This document shows positions 1 to 9,139 of a DNA stretch of 64,000 nucleotides, one piece after another. Position numbers and translations under genes: made by a program. This DNA is from an uncultured Peptoniphilus sp. (GTDB taxonomy: Bacteria; Bacillota; Clostridia; Tissierellales; Peptoniphilaceae), in NCBI GenBank assembly GCA_902465645.1, contig CABQNX010000001.1, forward strand, positions 57,597 to 121,596, in the 5' to 3' direction. Below the pieces are notes generated by a model. The model did not search any database, had not been told where the DNA came from, and saw only the letters and a list, made by a program, of their open reading frames with translations. Position 1 is the first letter of the stretch, and the number at the start of each line of letters is the position of its first letter.

Positions 1-444
1 AATTTGCTTATATCTTCTCATAGCACGAGTCTTGACATCAGCAGTCAAGAAAAATTTATATTCAGCGTCTTTTAAGACAACTGAGCCAATATCTCTTCCC
101 TCCATTACAACGTCTTTGTCTCTTGCAATTTCTCTTTGCATTTTCACGAGATAGTCTCTAATAATTTTCTTTTTGGACATCTCTGAAGTCTTGTTGGAAA
201 TTTCATTTTCTCTTATTTCCTTTGAGACATCTCTTCCGTCAAGAAAAATTTTATCTCCCTCAAAAGATATTTTTGTGTTTTTAAGAATCTCTTCATAGGA
301 AGACTCATCTTTCTTTAGAAGCTTAAGGGTAATTGCCCTGTACATAGCTCCTGTGTCAACGTATAAGACCCCAAGTCTCTTTGCAATTTCCTTTGCAAGA
401 GAACTTTTCCCTGAGCCTGCTGGTCCATCTATTGCAATTTTCAT
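1..444 (-). CDS. cmk: Cytidylate kinase, C-terminus cut by window edge
   Basis: Phosphorylates CMP/dCMP with ATP in pyrimidine nucleotide metabolism (cytosol). I translated it from the reverse strand: it starts MKIAIDGPAGSGKSSLAKEI, with the P-loop at residues 7-15, then VDTGAMYRA (CMP-binding region) and VVMEGRDIGSVV, all diagnostic of Cmk. 148 codons are visible of the usual roughly 220; the reading frame runs off position 1. The ATG at 444 has a GGAGG ribosome site just upstream. It is separated from the upstream flavoprotein gene by a hairpin whose T-run abuts this ribosome site. Confident call. Confidence 0.93.
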   Translation of the reverse strand, partial: MKIAIDGPAGSGKSSLAKEIAKRLGVLYVDTGAMYRAITLKLLKKDESSYEEILKNTKISFEGDKIFLDGRDVSKEIRENEISNKTSEMSKKKIIRDYLVKMQREIARDKDVVMEGRDIGSVVLKDAEYKFFLTADVKTRAMRRYKQI

Positions 445-462
445 TTTTACCTCCAAAAAAAA

Positions 463-481
463 TCACTACTTAGCGTAGTGA
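463..481 (-). terminator. Hairpin plus T-run between flavoprotein gene and cmk
   Basis: On the minus strand TCACTAC and GTAGTGA form a 7-bp stem with a 5-nt loop, followed by eight T residues. The T-run is directly followed by the cmk ribosome site GGAGG and the start codon, so the hairpin could end the long upstream operon or attenuate cmk. Confidence 0.7.
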
Positions 482-527
482 CTCTTATCATTGTTATTAT
501 ATTTTATTTTTGAAAATAAGTAAAGGC

Positions 528-1718
528 TTAGAGATTTATGCCACAGGAGTAGCCAGTTGAATTTGCAATTTGAATATTAAATCCACCAGTTAGTCCATCG
601 ATATCTATGACTTCACCAATAAAGTATAAGCCTTTAACAAGTTTTGACTCCATAGTCTTTGGGTCAATATCCTTAACATCGATACCGCCACTTGTTACTA
701 TTGCCCTGTCAATATCATCGAGACTAGCAAAAATTAATTTAAAGTTTTTAATTGTTTTTACAAGCTCTTCTCTTTCTTCTTTTGTAATTTGATTTATCTT
801 TTTGTCTCCAGGAATTTTTGCAGAATCAAGAACATAAGCAATCAAATCTCTTGGAAGAAGATTTCTCATCACATTTTCAATATTTTTATTTTGATTATCT
901 TCAAAATCTCTCAAAATCCTATTATCCAACTTTTCTTTTGAAAGGGCTGGCTTTAAGTCCAGATAAAGCTCAAAATCATTAAGTCTATTAATTTTGCTTG
1001 AAGTCGTTAGGACAATGGGACCTGATATTCCCCTGTGAGTGAATAGCATTTCACCAAATTCTCTAGAAATAATTTTTTTATCTTTCTCAACTCTTAATTC
1101 AACATTTTTTAGGCTAAGTCCTGCCAAATCAAAATTATTTGAGAGATTAATCCCAATTAGTCCTGGCTTGGGCTCAATGATTTTATGACCAAACTCTTTT
1201 CCAAATTTGTAGCCGTCCCCAGTTGACCCTGTGAGTTTGTAAGAGATACCGCCACTTGCAATTACCACCTTATCAAATTTTTCTCTGCCATTTAAGATAA
1301 AGGTCTCTCCATCTTTTTTTATGGTCGTAACTTCTGTATTAAGTCTTACTTCGACCCCAACTTGTCTAAGCTTTTTCTCATAGGTCTTGATGACATCAGA
1401 TGACTTGTCACTTGCTGGGAAGACCCTACTTCCTCTTTCAACCTTTAGGGGCAGGCCTAGGTCTTCAAAGTAGTAATAAGTTGTGAAGGGTGAAAAAGAA
1501 TAAATTGATGAGAACATAAAGGAAGGGTTTCTCGCAAGGTTTTTCATAAAATCTTTTTCGTCAGTGTAATTTGTTAGATTGCACCTTCCCTTGCCAGTGA
1601 TAAATAATTTTTTGCCAAGTTTTTCATTTTTTTCAAAGAGGACAACTTGGTGATTTTCTCCTGCCTTAATGGCACACATCATGCCAGCAGGTCCTCCTCC
1701 TATAATTCCAATTCTCAT
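528..1718 (-). CDS. BaiN/HI0933-family FAD-dependent flavoprotein
   Basis: NAD(P)/FAD-dependent oxidoreductase of the HI0933/YhiN/BaiN family, 396 residues (usual size 390-420). The N-terminus MRIGIIGGGPAGMMCAIKAG is the dinucleotide-binding GxGxxG fold, followed by GKKLFITGKGRCNLTN, the family signature near residue 40. The C-terminus GLYFIGEVIDIDGLTGGFN is the second FAD contact. The physiological substrate is unknown for most members; BaiN itself was linked to bile-acid reduction, but the family is too broad to transfer that. It overlaps the upstream mnmM by 4 bases and is the last gene before a terminator. Confidence 0.85.
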   Translation of the reverse strand: MRIGIIGGGPAGMMCAIKAGENHQVVLFEKNEKLGKKLFITGKGRCNLTNYTDEKDFMKNLARNPSFMFSSIYSFSPFTTYYYFEDLGLPLKVERGSRVFPASDKSSDVIKTYEKKLRQVGVEVRLNTEVTTIKKDGETFILNGREKFDKVVIASGGISYKLTGSTGDGYKFGKEFGHKIIEPKPGLIGINLSNNFDLAGLSLKNVELRVEKDKKIISREFGEMLFTHRGISGPIVLTTSSKINRLNDFELYLDLKPALSKEKLDNRILRDFEDNQNKNIENVMRNLLPRDLIAYVLDSAKIPGDKKINQITKEEREELVKTIKNFKLIFASLDDIDRAIVTSGGIDVKDIDPKTMESKLVKGLYFIGEVIDIDGLTGGFNIQIANSTGYSCGINL

Positions 1719-2269
1719 CTAGTCACCTTCTTTTCGATTAAGTAAACAATGGGTGGATTGTGTTTTTGATTATAAAATTCTCTCTTCTCTACTTTAAAAA
1801 TTTTTTGATCAAGAGTTTTTAAAAATTCATCGACTCCTTCTCTCTCTTCAAAAGAGTTTTCGTGACCCAGGTATGAAACTACAATTATTACTCCAGCTTC
1901 ATTTATTCTGTCTGTGGCCTTTTTCAGTGACTCAATAGTTGAGTCTCTTAAAGTTGTAATCTTTTTATCAGAACCTGGCAAAAATCCTAAATTATAAATT
2001 ACTAGGTCAAAACTCTCCACCCTATCAATATTAGCATGGGAGTCCAAATATAATTCAAAGTTTTTATAATCTTTTAATAATCCTTTAGTCTTATTAATGG
2101 CCTCTTCTTGGACATCAAATCCATAGACAAAGCCATCTTGTCCAACAGATTCTAAGAGCTTTAAGGTGTCATTTCCTTTCCCCACAGTTGCATCAACTGC
2201 AATTTTTCCTAAAAAATTATGAGATAGGACTTCATCCACTATCTCATAATACTTTTCTTTCACTATCAT
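1715..2269 (-). CDS. mnmM: tRNA mnm5s2U34 methyltransferase MnmM (YtqB type)
   Basis: Class I SAM-dependent methyltransferase of 184 residues. VDATVGKGNDT (about residues 26-36) is the SAM-binding motif I, with the acidic loop GFDVQ after it, and VIYNLGFLPGSDKKITT is the YtqB signature region near residue 90. YtqB was renamed MnmM because it makes the final methyl transfer to nm5s2U34 of the tRNA wobble base; that function is from family knowledge. It overlaps both rluB (4 bases) and the flavoprotein gene, so it is translated as part of the long operon. Confidence 0.78.
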   Translation of the reverse strand: MIVKEKYYEIVDEVLSHNFLGKIAVDATVGKGNDTLKLLESVGQDGFVYGFDVQEEAINKTKGLLKDYKNFELYLDSHANIDRVESFDLVIYNLGFLPGSDKKITTLRDSTIESLKKATDRINEAGVIIVVSYLGHENSFEEREGVDEFLKTLDQKIFKVEKREFYNQKHNPPIVYLIEKKVTR

Positions 2270-2973
2270 TTTAATCCCTTTAGATATTTAACTTCTTTTT
2301 CATTTAGATACCTATAGTTTCCTGGTTCAAGGTCTAAGAGCTGAATTTCTCCCATGGAAATTCTCTTTAACTTCTTAACCTTATGGCCAATATAATCAAA
2401 CATCCTCTTAACTTGATGATTTTGTCCTTCAAAAATTTCTATTTCAAGAATGGAATCTTGCTTGAAGGATTTTAAAATTTTTACATTTGCTGGAGAAGTT
2501 TTTAAGTCCCTAATGTCAAGACCTTCTCTTAAGAGAGAAAGCTCACGGGCATTGGGAGTCCCCTCAACAGTTACAATATATTTTTTCCCAATTTTATATC
2601 TTGGGTGCATCATGATATTTGCAAGTTGACCGTCATTTGTTAGAAAAACTAGGCCAGTTGTGTCAATGTCAAGCCTTCCTACTGGATAAACCCTGTAATC
2701 ATCGGGCACAAGATCAGTGACAGTTGGCCTGTCTTTTTCATCTGATGCAGAAGTTACAACTCCTATGGGCTTATTTAAAATCATATAAACTTTTTTGCCT
2801 TCAAGTGTTAATCTTTTTCCATCGAGGTAAACCCTATCAACGTTGGGGTCAACCTTTGTTCCATGTTCTGTCACAACCTTGTCGTTAACTCTAACAAGTC
2901 CCTGCTTTATAAATTCTTCGCACTTTCTTCTCGATGCAGCTCCACAATGAGCCATATATTTTTGTAATCTCAA
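2266..2973 (-). CDS. rluB: 23S rRNA pseudouridine synthase, RluB/RsuA family
   Basis: Makes pseudouridine in 23S rRNA. The 235-residue protein has an N-terminal S4 RNA-binding domain (RLQKYMAHCGAASRRKCEEF) and the RsuA/RluB catalytic motif VGRLDIDTTGLVFLTNDG near residue 100, with the catalytic Asp in GRLD. Next to scpA/scpB, as in Bacillus and other Firmicutes. The start codon is TTG at 2973, chosen because GGAGG lies 7 bases upstream and the scpB stop codon overlaps it. RluB rather than RsuA or RluF is inferred from the scp context. Confidence 0.87.
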   Translation of the reverse strand: MRLQKYMAHCGAASRRKCEEFIKQGLVRVNDKVVTEHGTKVDPNVDRVYLDGKRLTLEGKKVYMILNKPIGVVTSASDEKDRPTVTDLVPDDYRVYPVGRLDIDTTGLVFLTNDGQLANIMMHPRYKIGKKYIVTVEGTPNARELSLLREGLDIRDLKTSPANVKILKSFKQDSILEIEIFEGQNHQVKRMFDYIGHKVKKLKRISMGEIQLLDLEPGNYRYLNEKEVKYLKGLK

Positions 2974-3497
2974 TTAGATTCCTCCTCTAATTCCTTTAAG
3001 TCAGGTAGCTCTTCCAAGTTTTCCATCCCAAATTTTTGTAGAAATTTTTCTGTTGTTGAATAGAGATTAGGATGACCAATCCTATCTAGTTTGCCAGAAA
3101 TTTCTATTAAATCAAAATCCAAAAGTCCCTTAATAGTTGAGTCGCAGTTAACTCCCCTTAGTTCTTCTACCTCTAACTTTGTCACTGGCTGCTTGTAGGC
3201 AATAATAGAAAGAGTCTCAAGGGCAGGCTTTGAAAGATTTTTTTCATTTTTTTCTTGTATCAAGTTTTTTAAGTAGGGCTCATTTTCTTGCTTAGTTCCC
3301 AGTTGAAACTTCCCGTCAACTTCCCTAAGCCTTAGACCCGATGTCTCGTCCTTATAATTTTCTTTCATCTCCAAAAGAATTTCTCTCGCATAGTCCTTCC
3401 TAAGTTCTAAGGTAGATGCAAGATCCTCTAAGCTTATGGGATCGCCCCAGATGAAAAGAATTGATTCAATTATTGATTTCAGCCTGTTCCTGTCCAT
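2970..3497 (-). CDS. scpB: Segregation and condensation protein B
   Basis: Kleisin-associated subunit of the SMC-ScpA-ScpB condensin, dimerising through two winged-helix domains. The 175-residue length is typical. LSIIAYKQPVTKLEVEELRG (about residues 94-113) is the conserved winged-helix signature. The C-terminal tail is acidic. The gene begins inside the end of scpA (32-base overlap), so coupled translation is likely and would help keep stoichiometry. Confidence 0.92.
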   Translation of the reverse strand: MDRNRLKSIIESILFIWGDPISLEDLASTLELRKDYAREILLEMKENYKDETSGLRLREVDGKFQLGTKQENEPYLKNLIQEKNEKNLSKPALETLSIIAYKQPVTKLEVEELRGVNCDSTIKGLLDFDLIEISGKLDRIGHPNLYSTTEKFLQKFGMENLEELPDLKELEEESN

Positions 3498-4212
3498 TGT
3501 ACTCTCTCTCTTTTATTAAAATATCTGCAAAATTATCACTTTGATTTGCATAAATATATTCATTCTTAATAAGTTCCAACATTCCCAAGAAATAAGTGAT
3601 GACATCCACCTTGTAAACTATATCATGAAGTAAATCGCTAAATTTTATCTCCTTATTCTTGTGAAGGGCAAGTTTAATCTTTCTGGCAGCATCTTCCACC
3701 TTGAAATATTCTCTTTCAATTCCCACAACTTCCTTGTCCTTATATCTTTTTAAAATATTAAAAAAAGCAAGGGAAAGTTTATCAACGTTAGAATCCTTTA
3801 AAAAGTCCAGCTCATTCATGGAAAATATTTCTGTCCTAAGTTTATAAAAGGACTTTGACTCATATTCTTCCTGAACTTTTAAAATTTCTGAAGCTTCCTT
3901 ATACCTCTTGTATTCCAAGAGACTTTCCACCAAGTCCTGTCTCGGGTCATCTTCAACTTCCCCATCTTCATCAAGCTCTTCCTTCTTGGGTAAAAGCATC
4001 TTTGACTTTATCTCCAAAAGAGTTGAAGCCATTAAAATAAAATCTGAAGTGAGAGTTAGGTTTAACTTCTTCATGTTCTCAATGTATTTTAAAAATTCTT
4101 CAGTAATTTTAAAAATCGGTATGTCGTAAATATCTATTTCATTTTCTTTTATTAAATCTAAAAGAAGATCCATTGGACCTTCATAAGTTTTTAAAACAAT
4201 ATTGTATTCCAT
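3466..4212 (-). CDS. scpA: Segregation and condensation protein A (kleisin)
   Basis: Kleisin that bridges SMC heads during chromosome condensation. 248 residues. YEGPMDLLLDLIKENEIDIY (residues 10-29) is the N-terminal SMC-neck contact and near-invariant in ScpA; the middle is acidic (EELDEDGEVEDD) and the C-terminus forms the winged helix. Its start overlaps the end of the M50 protease gene and its end overlaps scpB. Confidence 0.93.
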   Translation of the reverse strand: MEYNIVLKTYEGPMDLLLDLIKENEIDIYDIPIFKITEEFLKYIENMKKLNLTLTSDFILMASTLLEIKSKMLLPKKEELDEDGEVEDDPRQDLVESLLEYKRYKEASEILKVQEEYESKSFYKLRTEIFSMNELDFLKDSNVDKLSLAFFNILKRYKDKEVVGIEREYFKVEDAARKIKLALHKNKEIKFSDLLHDIVYKVDVITYFLGMLELIKNEYIYANQSDNFADILIKEREYNGQEQAEINN

Positions 4213-4823
4213 AAATTAATTCCCAAAGAAATAATTCCATTGATTATTCCATAGACAATTGGTCCAATAAATTTGTCAACAAGTCCAGAAAAAATCATTA
4301 TAACTAATACAAAATAAAAATATTTTTCATACTTATAAAATTTGTATTCTAAATTTTCTGGCAAAAATGTCGCCAAGACCTTTGATCCATCAAGTGGTGG
4401 AAGGGGCACAAGGTTAAAGACTCCAAGCATAATATTATACCAAAAGATTGATGTGAAAAGAGGCACCAAGGCAGATGACTTGTAATTTAAGTAAACTAAA
4501 ATTATCCCAGAGATTAGTCCAAGGACAAAATTAGTGAAGACTCCTGCAAGAGAAACTAAGAGTGATGCTACTTTCCTATTTCCTTTAAACCTATAGGGAT
4601 TTATAGGCACGGCCTTTGCCCAGCCAAACCTAAAAATAACCATAGAAATTAAACCCACAGGGTCAATGTGATGCAGTGGGTTTAAGCTAAGTCTTCCGTC
4701 ATCCTTTGCAGTTGTATCACCACAGAGATAGGCCACGTAACCGTGAGCTATCTCGTGAGGAATTATTGCCACCATTAAGGCAACAATATTTATTAATATT
4801 GATACAATATCTAACTTATTCAT
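4191..4823 (-). CDS. Site-2 protease-like M50 membrane metallopeptidase
   Basis: Membrane zinc metallopeptidase of the M50/YdiL-like short group (about 210 residues). The zinc motif HEIAH lies in the first membrane helix, and the second metal-ligand region PLPPLDGSK is in a later helix; NPLHHIDPVG is also typical of the group. About five hydrophobic segments. No PDZ domain, so it is not RseP. The ATG at 4823 follows the pdp stop codon and is preferred over a TTG nine bases upstream that would overlap pdp. Location between pdp and scpA is common in Firmicutes. The substrate is unknown. Confidence 0.85.
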   Translation of the reverse strand: MNKLDIVSILINIVALMVAIIPHEIAHGYVAYLCGDTTAKDDGRLSLNPLHHIDPVGLISMVIFRFGWAKAVPINPYRFKGNRKVASLLVSLAGVFTNFVLGLISGIILVYLNYKSSALVPLFTSIFWYNIMLGVFNLVPLPPLDGSKVLATFLPENLEYKFYKYEKYFYFVLVIMIFSGLVDKFIGPIVYGIINGIISLGINLWNTILF

Positions 4824-4824
4824 C

Positions 4825-6126
4825 TCAATCAATCTCTTCTATAATTAATTTATAATTTTCCTTTTTATCAGAAAAAGCATAGGCAGCCTTAATTCTCTTA
4901 ATTGCTCCCTCAACTTCATTTTCCTTTTCAGTGTAAATTGTAGCAAGCTTGTCGCCCTTTTCTACAAGGTCTCCAATTTTCTTATGAAGATAAATTCCTG
5001 CGCTTAGGTCAAGCACATCATCTTTCTTGTGTCTTCCAGCTCCCAAGTCTCTTGATGCTATTCCAATTTCAATTGCCTCAATAGATTTTACATAGCCAGA
5101 CTCTTCTGCATAAATTTCTTTAATAATTGAAGATTTTTTAAACTTGTCTGTGTCATCGATGTAAGTCTTGTCTCCACCTTGAAGTTCAACCATTTCTTTG
5201 AACTTTTCAATTGCAGATCCATCACTTATTTTACCTTCAAGAACTTTTATTGCCTCTTCTTCAGAAGATGAAATTCCTTCCATCATCATTAGTTTAGCAC
5301 CGATCCTTAAAGCAATATCTTTTAGATGACCTTCTTTTTTTCCCCTTAGGATATTTATAGCTTCAATAACTTCTAGGCTGTTACCTATGGCATCTCCAAG
5401 AGGTTCTTCCATAGAAGTTATAATTGCCTTAGTATTACGTCCGAATTTTTTTCCTAGCTCTACCATTAATTTTGATAGCTCTACTGCTGATGGAACGTCT
5501 TTCATAAAGGCGCCATTTCCAACCTTAACATCTAGGACTAGGGCATCTGTTCCCAGGGCAATCTTCTTTGAAAGTATAGATGATGCTATTAGACTGACAT
5601 TGTCTACAGTTGCTGTTGCATCTCTTAGGGCATAGAGAAGTTTGTCTGCAGGAACGATGTTTTCTGTTTGACCAATAACTGCAATATTGGATTTTTTTAG
5701 GATTTCAATAAAATCTCTTCCCCCAATATTTATGTCAAAGCCAGGAATTGCCTCTAGCTTGTCAAGAGTTCCACCTGTGTGACCAAGTCCTCTTCCACTC
5801 ATCTTTGCAAAAACAAGCCCTACTGATGCAAGTAAAGGTCCTAAGACTAAGGTTACTGTGTCTCCAACCCCACCTGTTGAGTGCTTGTCAACCTTTGATC
5901 CAGAAACTTCTGATAAATCTACAGTTTCTCCTGAGTCAATCATTGCTTTTGTGAGATAGTATGTTTCATCTAAATTTAACTTATTAAAATAAATAGCCAT
6001 TAAAAATGCAGAAACTTGGTAATCAGGAATTTCTCCCTTTACATAATTTTCTACAAAAAATTCTATTTCATTTTGATTTAAAACTTTATTTTCTTTTTTC
6101 TTTTGAATAATATCTAAAAAATTCAT
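4825..6126 (-). CDS. pdp: Pyrimidine-nucleoside phosphorylase
   Basis: Phosphorolyses uridine, deoxyuridine and thymidine to base plus (deoxy)ribose-1-phosphate. The 433-residue protein has the family signature SGRGLGHTGGTLDKLE (about residues 109-124) and the phosphate-site motif KHSTGGVGDT near residue 81. The C-terminal alpha/beta domain (VEKGDKLATIY) is present. Ends one base after the next gene's start region and begins one base from punA, so pyrimidine and purine nucleoside phosphorylases are made together for nucleoside salvage. Confidence 0.92.
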   Translation of the reverse strand: MNFLDIIQKKKENKVLNQNEIEFFVENYVKGEIPDYQVSAFLMAIYFNKLNLDETYYLTKAMIDSGETVDLSEVSGSKVDKHSTGGVGDTVTLVLGPLLASVGLVFAKMSGRGLGHTGGTLDKLEAIPGFDINIGGRDFIEILKKSNIAVIGQTENIVPADKLLYALRDATATVDNVSLIASSILSKKIALGTDALVLDVKVGNGAFMKDVPSAVELSKLMVELGKKFGRNTKAIITSMEEPLGDAIGNSLEVIEAINILRGKKEGHLKDIALRIGAKLMMMEGISSSEEEAIKVLEGKISDGSAIEKFKEMVELQGGDKTYIDDTDKFKKSSIIKEIYAEESGYVKSIEAIEIGIASRDLGAGRHKKDDVLDLSAGIYLHKKIGDLVEKGDKLATIYTEKENEVEGAIKRIKAAYAFSDKKENYKLIIEEID

Positions 6127-6926
6127 TAAATTTCCTCGATTATTTCTTTTAATAGTTCTTTAAATTTACCTGCGACTTCTTGGCCAACTTCTACAACCTC
6201 TGTGTGGTCAAGTGGAGTGTCTAATATGCCTGTAGACATATTTGTTATAGTTGAAATACCTAGGATTTTTAGACCCCTGTGTCTTGCAATAATTGCTTCG
6301 GGCACAGTACTCATACCAACAGCATCAGCTCCAAGTATCCTTGCCATTCTTACTTCAGCCGCAGTTTCATAAGATGGTCCTGTGAAGTACATGTAAACTC
6401 CTTCTTTAATGTCAATGCCAAGTTTTTTTGCAGACTTTTCTGCTACTTCAATAAGGTCTTTGTTGTAAAGGTCTGTCATGTCAGGAAATCTTGGTCCAAG
6501 GTCTTCATCATTTGGTCCAATAAGCGGATTCTTGCCCATTAGGTTAATGTGATCATTTATAATCATAAGATCTGCTGGTTCAAAGTCAGTGTTAACTCCA
6601 CCTGCTGCGTTTGTTAGGATTAGAGTTTTAATTCCTAGACCTGCAAGAACTTCTATTGGATAAACAACTTCCTTGATATCATAACCTTCGTAGTAGTGAA
6701 TTCTTCCCTTCATTACGCAAACTTCTTTTGAATTAATTTTTCCAAAAATTAATTTTCCATCGTGTCCATTGACTGTAGAAACTGGGAAACCAGGAATTTC
6801 TGTATAAGGAATCTCGATTTTATCTTCAATGGCATCGGCAAAATCACCTAGGCCAGATCCCAATACAATTCCAATTTCAGGCTGATTTTTTATTTTTTCT
6901 TTTATATAGTCAATTGATTTATTCAT
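6126..6926 (-). CDS. punA: Purine-nucleoside phosphorylase (trimeric class)
   Basis: Phosphorolyses inosine and guanosine to base plus ribose-1-phosphate. 266 residues, usual for the trimeric PNP-I/MTAP family: GIVLGSGLGDF near residue 20, the phosphate site NAAGGVN, and the base-binding segment FTGPSYETAAEVRMA followed by DAVGMSTVPE. GGAGG precedes the ATG. It overlaps the NUDIX gene by 8 bases and touches pdp, so it belongs to the salvage part of the operon. Confidence 0.92.
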   Translation of the reverse strand: MNKSIDYIKEKIKNQPEIGIVLGSGLGDFADAIEDKIEIPYTEIPGFPVSTVNGHDGKLIFGKINSKEVCVMKGRIHYYEGYDIKEVVYPIEVLAGLGIKTLILTNAAGGVNTDFEPADLMIINDHINLMGKNPLIGPNDEDLGPRFPDMTDLYNKDLIEVAEKSAKKLGIDIKEGVYMYFTGPSYETAAEVRMARILGADAVGMSTVPEAIIARHRGLKILGISTITNMSTGILDTPLDHTEVVEVGQEVAGKFKELLKEIIEEI

Positions 6927-7470
6927 TGTTCCTCCTAAAGTTATTGTAGTAAAGAATTCCTGCTACACTTTTTGAGTCGTTTATCTCTCCTAAGCTAACA
7001 AGTTTTAAGGCTTCCTCAAATTTTATTTTTTCTACAGAAAGATGTTCAAACTCATCAAGGTCTTGATCACCTAGAGTCAAGTCTTCTGCATAAAAAATAA
7101 ATAATTTTTCATTAGTAAAACCTGGAGAAGAATAAATTTCTGCAAGATAGTCAGACTTCTTGGCATCATAGCCAGTTTCTTCTTTGAGTTCTCTTAAGGC
7201 AGCCTTTTGAGGTTCCTCTCCAAAATCAACCATGCCAGCTGGTATTTCGTAGATTTCCTTATCAATGGCCTTCCTATATTGTTTTATAAGTATAATTTCT
7301 TCATCTTCGGTTATGGCAACTATGCCCACAGAAGGCTGTCTTTCCACTATTTCTCTCTTAGTGTACTTTTGACCCTCCATCTCAACAGTATCAACCCTTA
7401 GTTGCAGGACCTTACCGTCAAAGATTTTTGTTGATTTCATAGTTCTTTCTTCATAATTTGAATTTGTCAT
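6919..7470 (-). CDS. NUDIX hydrolase, ADP-ribose pyrophosphatase type
   Basis: Hydrolyses nucleoside-diphosphate-linked sugars, probably ADP-ribose to AMP and ribose-5-phosphate. 183 residues; a complete Nudix box lies at about residues 79-101 (G-x5-E-x7-RELKEETG). The N-terminal half KIFDGKVLQLRVDTVEMEG matches the NudF/YqkG ADP-ribose pyrophosphatase group. The start at 7470 abuts the recN stop; an internal ATG ten codons on is an alternative. ADP-ribose specificity is an inference from family similarity. Confidence 0.83.
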   Translation of the reverse strand: MTNSNYEERTMKSTKIFDGKVLQLRVDTVEMEGQKYTKREIVERQPSVGIVAITEDEEIILIKQYRKAIDKEIYEIPAGMVDFGEEPQKAALRELKEETGYDAKKSDYLAEIYSSPGFTNEKLFIFYAEDLTLGDQDLDEFEHLSVEKIKFEEALKLVSLGEINDSKSVAGILYYNNFRRNNE

Positions 7471-9132
7471 TTAATCACCAATCATTTCCTTTGCAGTTTC
7501 AATTGCAATTTCACTTATATTCATACCGCCAATTAATCTAGCAACTTCATTAACTCTCTCGTCGTAGCTTAATTTGTCAATTGTAGAAATTGTGCTATTG
7601 TTAACCACATCTTTTTTTATTGCAAAGTGCGTGTCCGCAAGGGCAACAATTTGTGGCAAGTGAGAAATTACTATAACTTGTCTATCTTTTGAAACTTCCT
7701 TTATCTTGTTTCCAACTATCTGAGCTGTCTTTCCACTTATACCCGTATCTATCTCATCGAACACAAGTGTAGGGATATTGTCTTTTTCTGCAATTATGGA
7801 CTTAAATCCAAGCATAATTCTTGACATTTCACCACCAGATGCCACCTTTGCCATTGGCATAAGGTCTTGACCAAGGTTTGGTGCAATTAAGAATTCAATC
7901 TTGTCAATCCCATCAAAGGAAAGGTCTTTTTCTTTTATATCAATCTTAAACTTAGCGTCTTTAATATTTAACTTGTTGATCTCTTCTTCAACTTTTTTCT
8001 CGAGAATCCTTGCAGTCTTTTTCCTATTTTGGCTAATTTTTTCCGCAAGTATTAAGGCTTCCTTCTCTTTTTCTTTGATTTTCTTTAAAAGTTTAGTTAA
8101 ATTGTCTTCAAAGTTTTGTAAAAATCTAAGTCTCTCGCTGATTTCATCGAAGAAGATATTTATAGCCTTAACATTATTTCCATACTTTAATTTTAAATTG
8201 TTTACAAGGTCTATTCTTTCTTTTAAAAATTGTAATCTTTCCTCGTCAATTTCACTGGAGTTTATATATCTATCAAGGTCTTTTGCAATATCAGATATCC
8301 TAAATCTTATATCCTCAAGATTTTCTTCAACTTCTTTTAAGTCCTTGTTGTAGCTCGTGACGTCGACCACATTGGCAATCACCTTGTCCAAAATGTCTTC
8401 AAGAGAACTTGTCTCGTAGCCTTCATTTATTAATGACTTAGCCTCAGATAATTTTATCAAAGTGTCTGTCATATTGTTGAGGGCATTGAAGTCCTCATAA
8501 AGTTCTTCATCGTCATAGTCACTTAGACCTGCATCTTCAATTTCTTTTATTTGGTACTCAAGAAGGTCAATTTCCCTATCCTTGTTTTGTTCCAAATTAG
8601 ACTTTTCATTATACTCATTTTTTAAAGAATTAATTTCCTGTACAAGTTCCTTTAAATCAGCAAGTAGTTGTCTCTGACTCTTGCCTGAAAAGTCATCAAT
8701 TAGCTTCAACTGATTTTTGTTGTCCATTAGGGAGATAGATTCATGCTGAGCAAAAATATCGATAAGATGGCTGGAGATTTTTGATAAAATTTGAGATGTA
8801 ACAGTCCTGTTGTTGACTCTAGTAATACTTGGTCCCTTTTCACGAATCTCCTTTGAAACAACAACTAAGTCTCCTGAATCAATTCCATATTCAAGAAGAA
8901 GATCCTTAGTCTCTTCATCATAAGAGGAAAAAACTGCCTCAATAAAGGCCCTGTCCTTACCTTTCTTTATAATATCCTTGTTGGCCCTTTGACCAAGGAC
9001 AAGACCAAGGGAGTCGATAATAATTGACTTACCCGAGCCTGTTTCTCCTGTTAAAACATTGAGACCAGATTCAAATTCTATTTTCATATTTTCAATTATT
9101 GCAAAATTTTCGATATTTAACTCTAAAAGCAT
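7471..9132 (-). CDS. recN: DNA repair protein RecN
   Basis: SMC-like ATPase that acts early in double-strand break repair. 553 residues. Walker A GETGSGKSIIIDSLG is at about residues 30-44, a long coiled coil occupies the middle third, the ABC signature SGGEMSRIML and Walker B LVFDEIDTGISG are near the C-terminus. Order tlyA-recN is standard in Firmicutes, but the arginine repressor gene (argR/ahrC) that usually sits between them is missing here. Confidence 0.95.
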   Translation of the reverse strand: MLLELNIENFAIIENMKIEFESGLNVLTGETGSGKSIIIDSLGLVLGQRANKDIIKKGKDRAFIEAVFSSYDEETKDLLLEYGIDSGDLVVVSKEIREKGPSITRVNNRTVTSQILSKISSHLIDIFAQHESISLMDNKNQLKLIDDFSGKSQRQLLADLKELVQEINSLKNEYNEKSNLEQNKDREIDLLEYQIKEIEDAGLSDYDDEELYEDFNALNNMTDTLIKLSEAKSLINEGYETSSLEDILDKVIANVVDVTSYNKDLKEVEENLEDIRFRISDIAKDLDRYINSSEIDEERLQFLKERIDLVNNLKLKYGNNVKAINIFFDEISERLRFLQNFEDNLTKLLKKIKEKEKEALILAEKISQNRKKTARILEKKVEEEINKLNIKDAKFKIDIKEKDLSFDGIDKIEFLIAPNLGQDLMPMAKVASGGEMSRIMLGFKSIIAEKDNIPTLVFDEIDTGISGKTAQIVGNKIKEVSKDRQVIVISHLPQIVALADTHFAIKKDVVNNSTISTIDKLSYDERVNEVARLIGGMNISEIAIETAKEMIGD

Positions 9133-9139
9133 ATTTCAC

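Noticed and set aside
7901..8353. 150-codon plus-strand frame opposite recN
   Set aside because: Low-complexity Ser/Phe/Leu composition, no ribosome site, lies wholly opposite the conserved recN coding strand.
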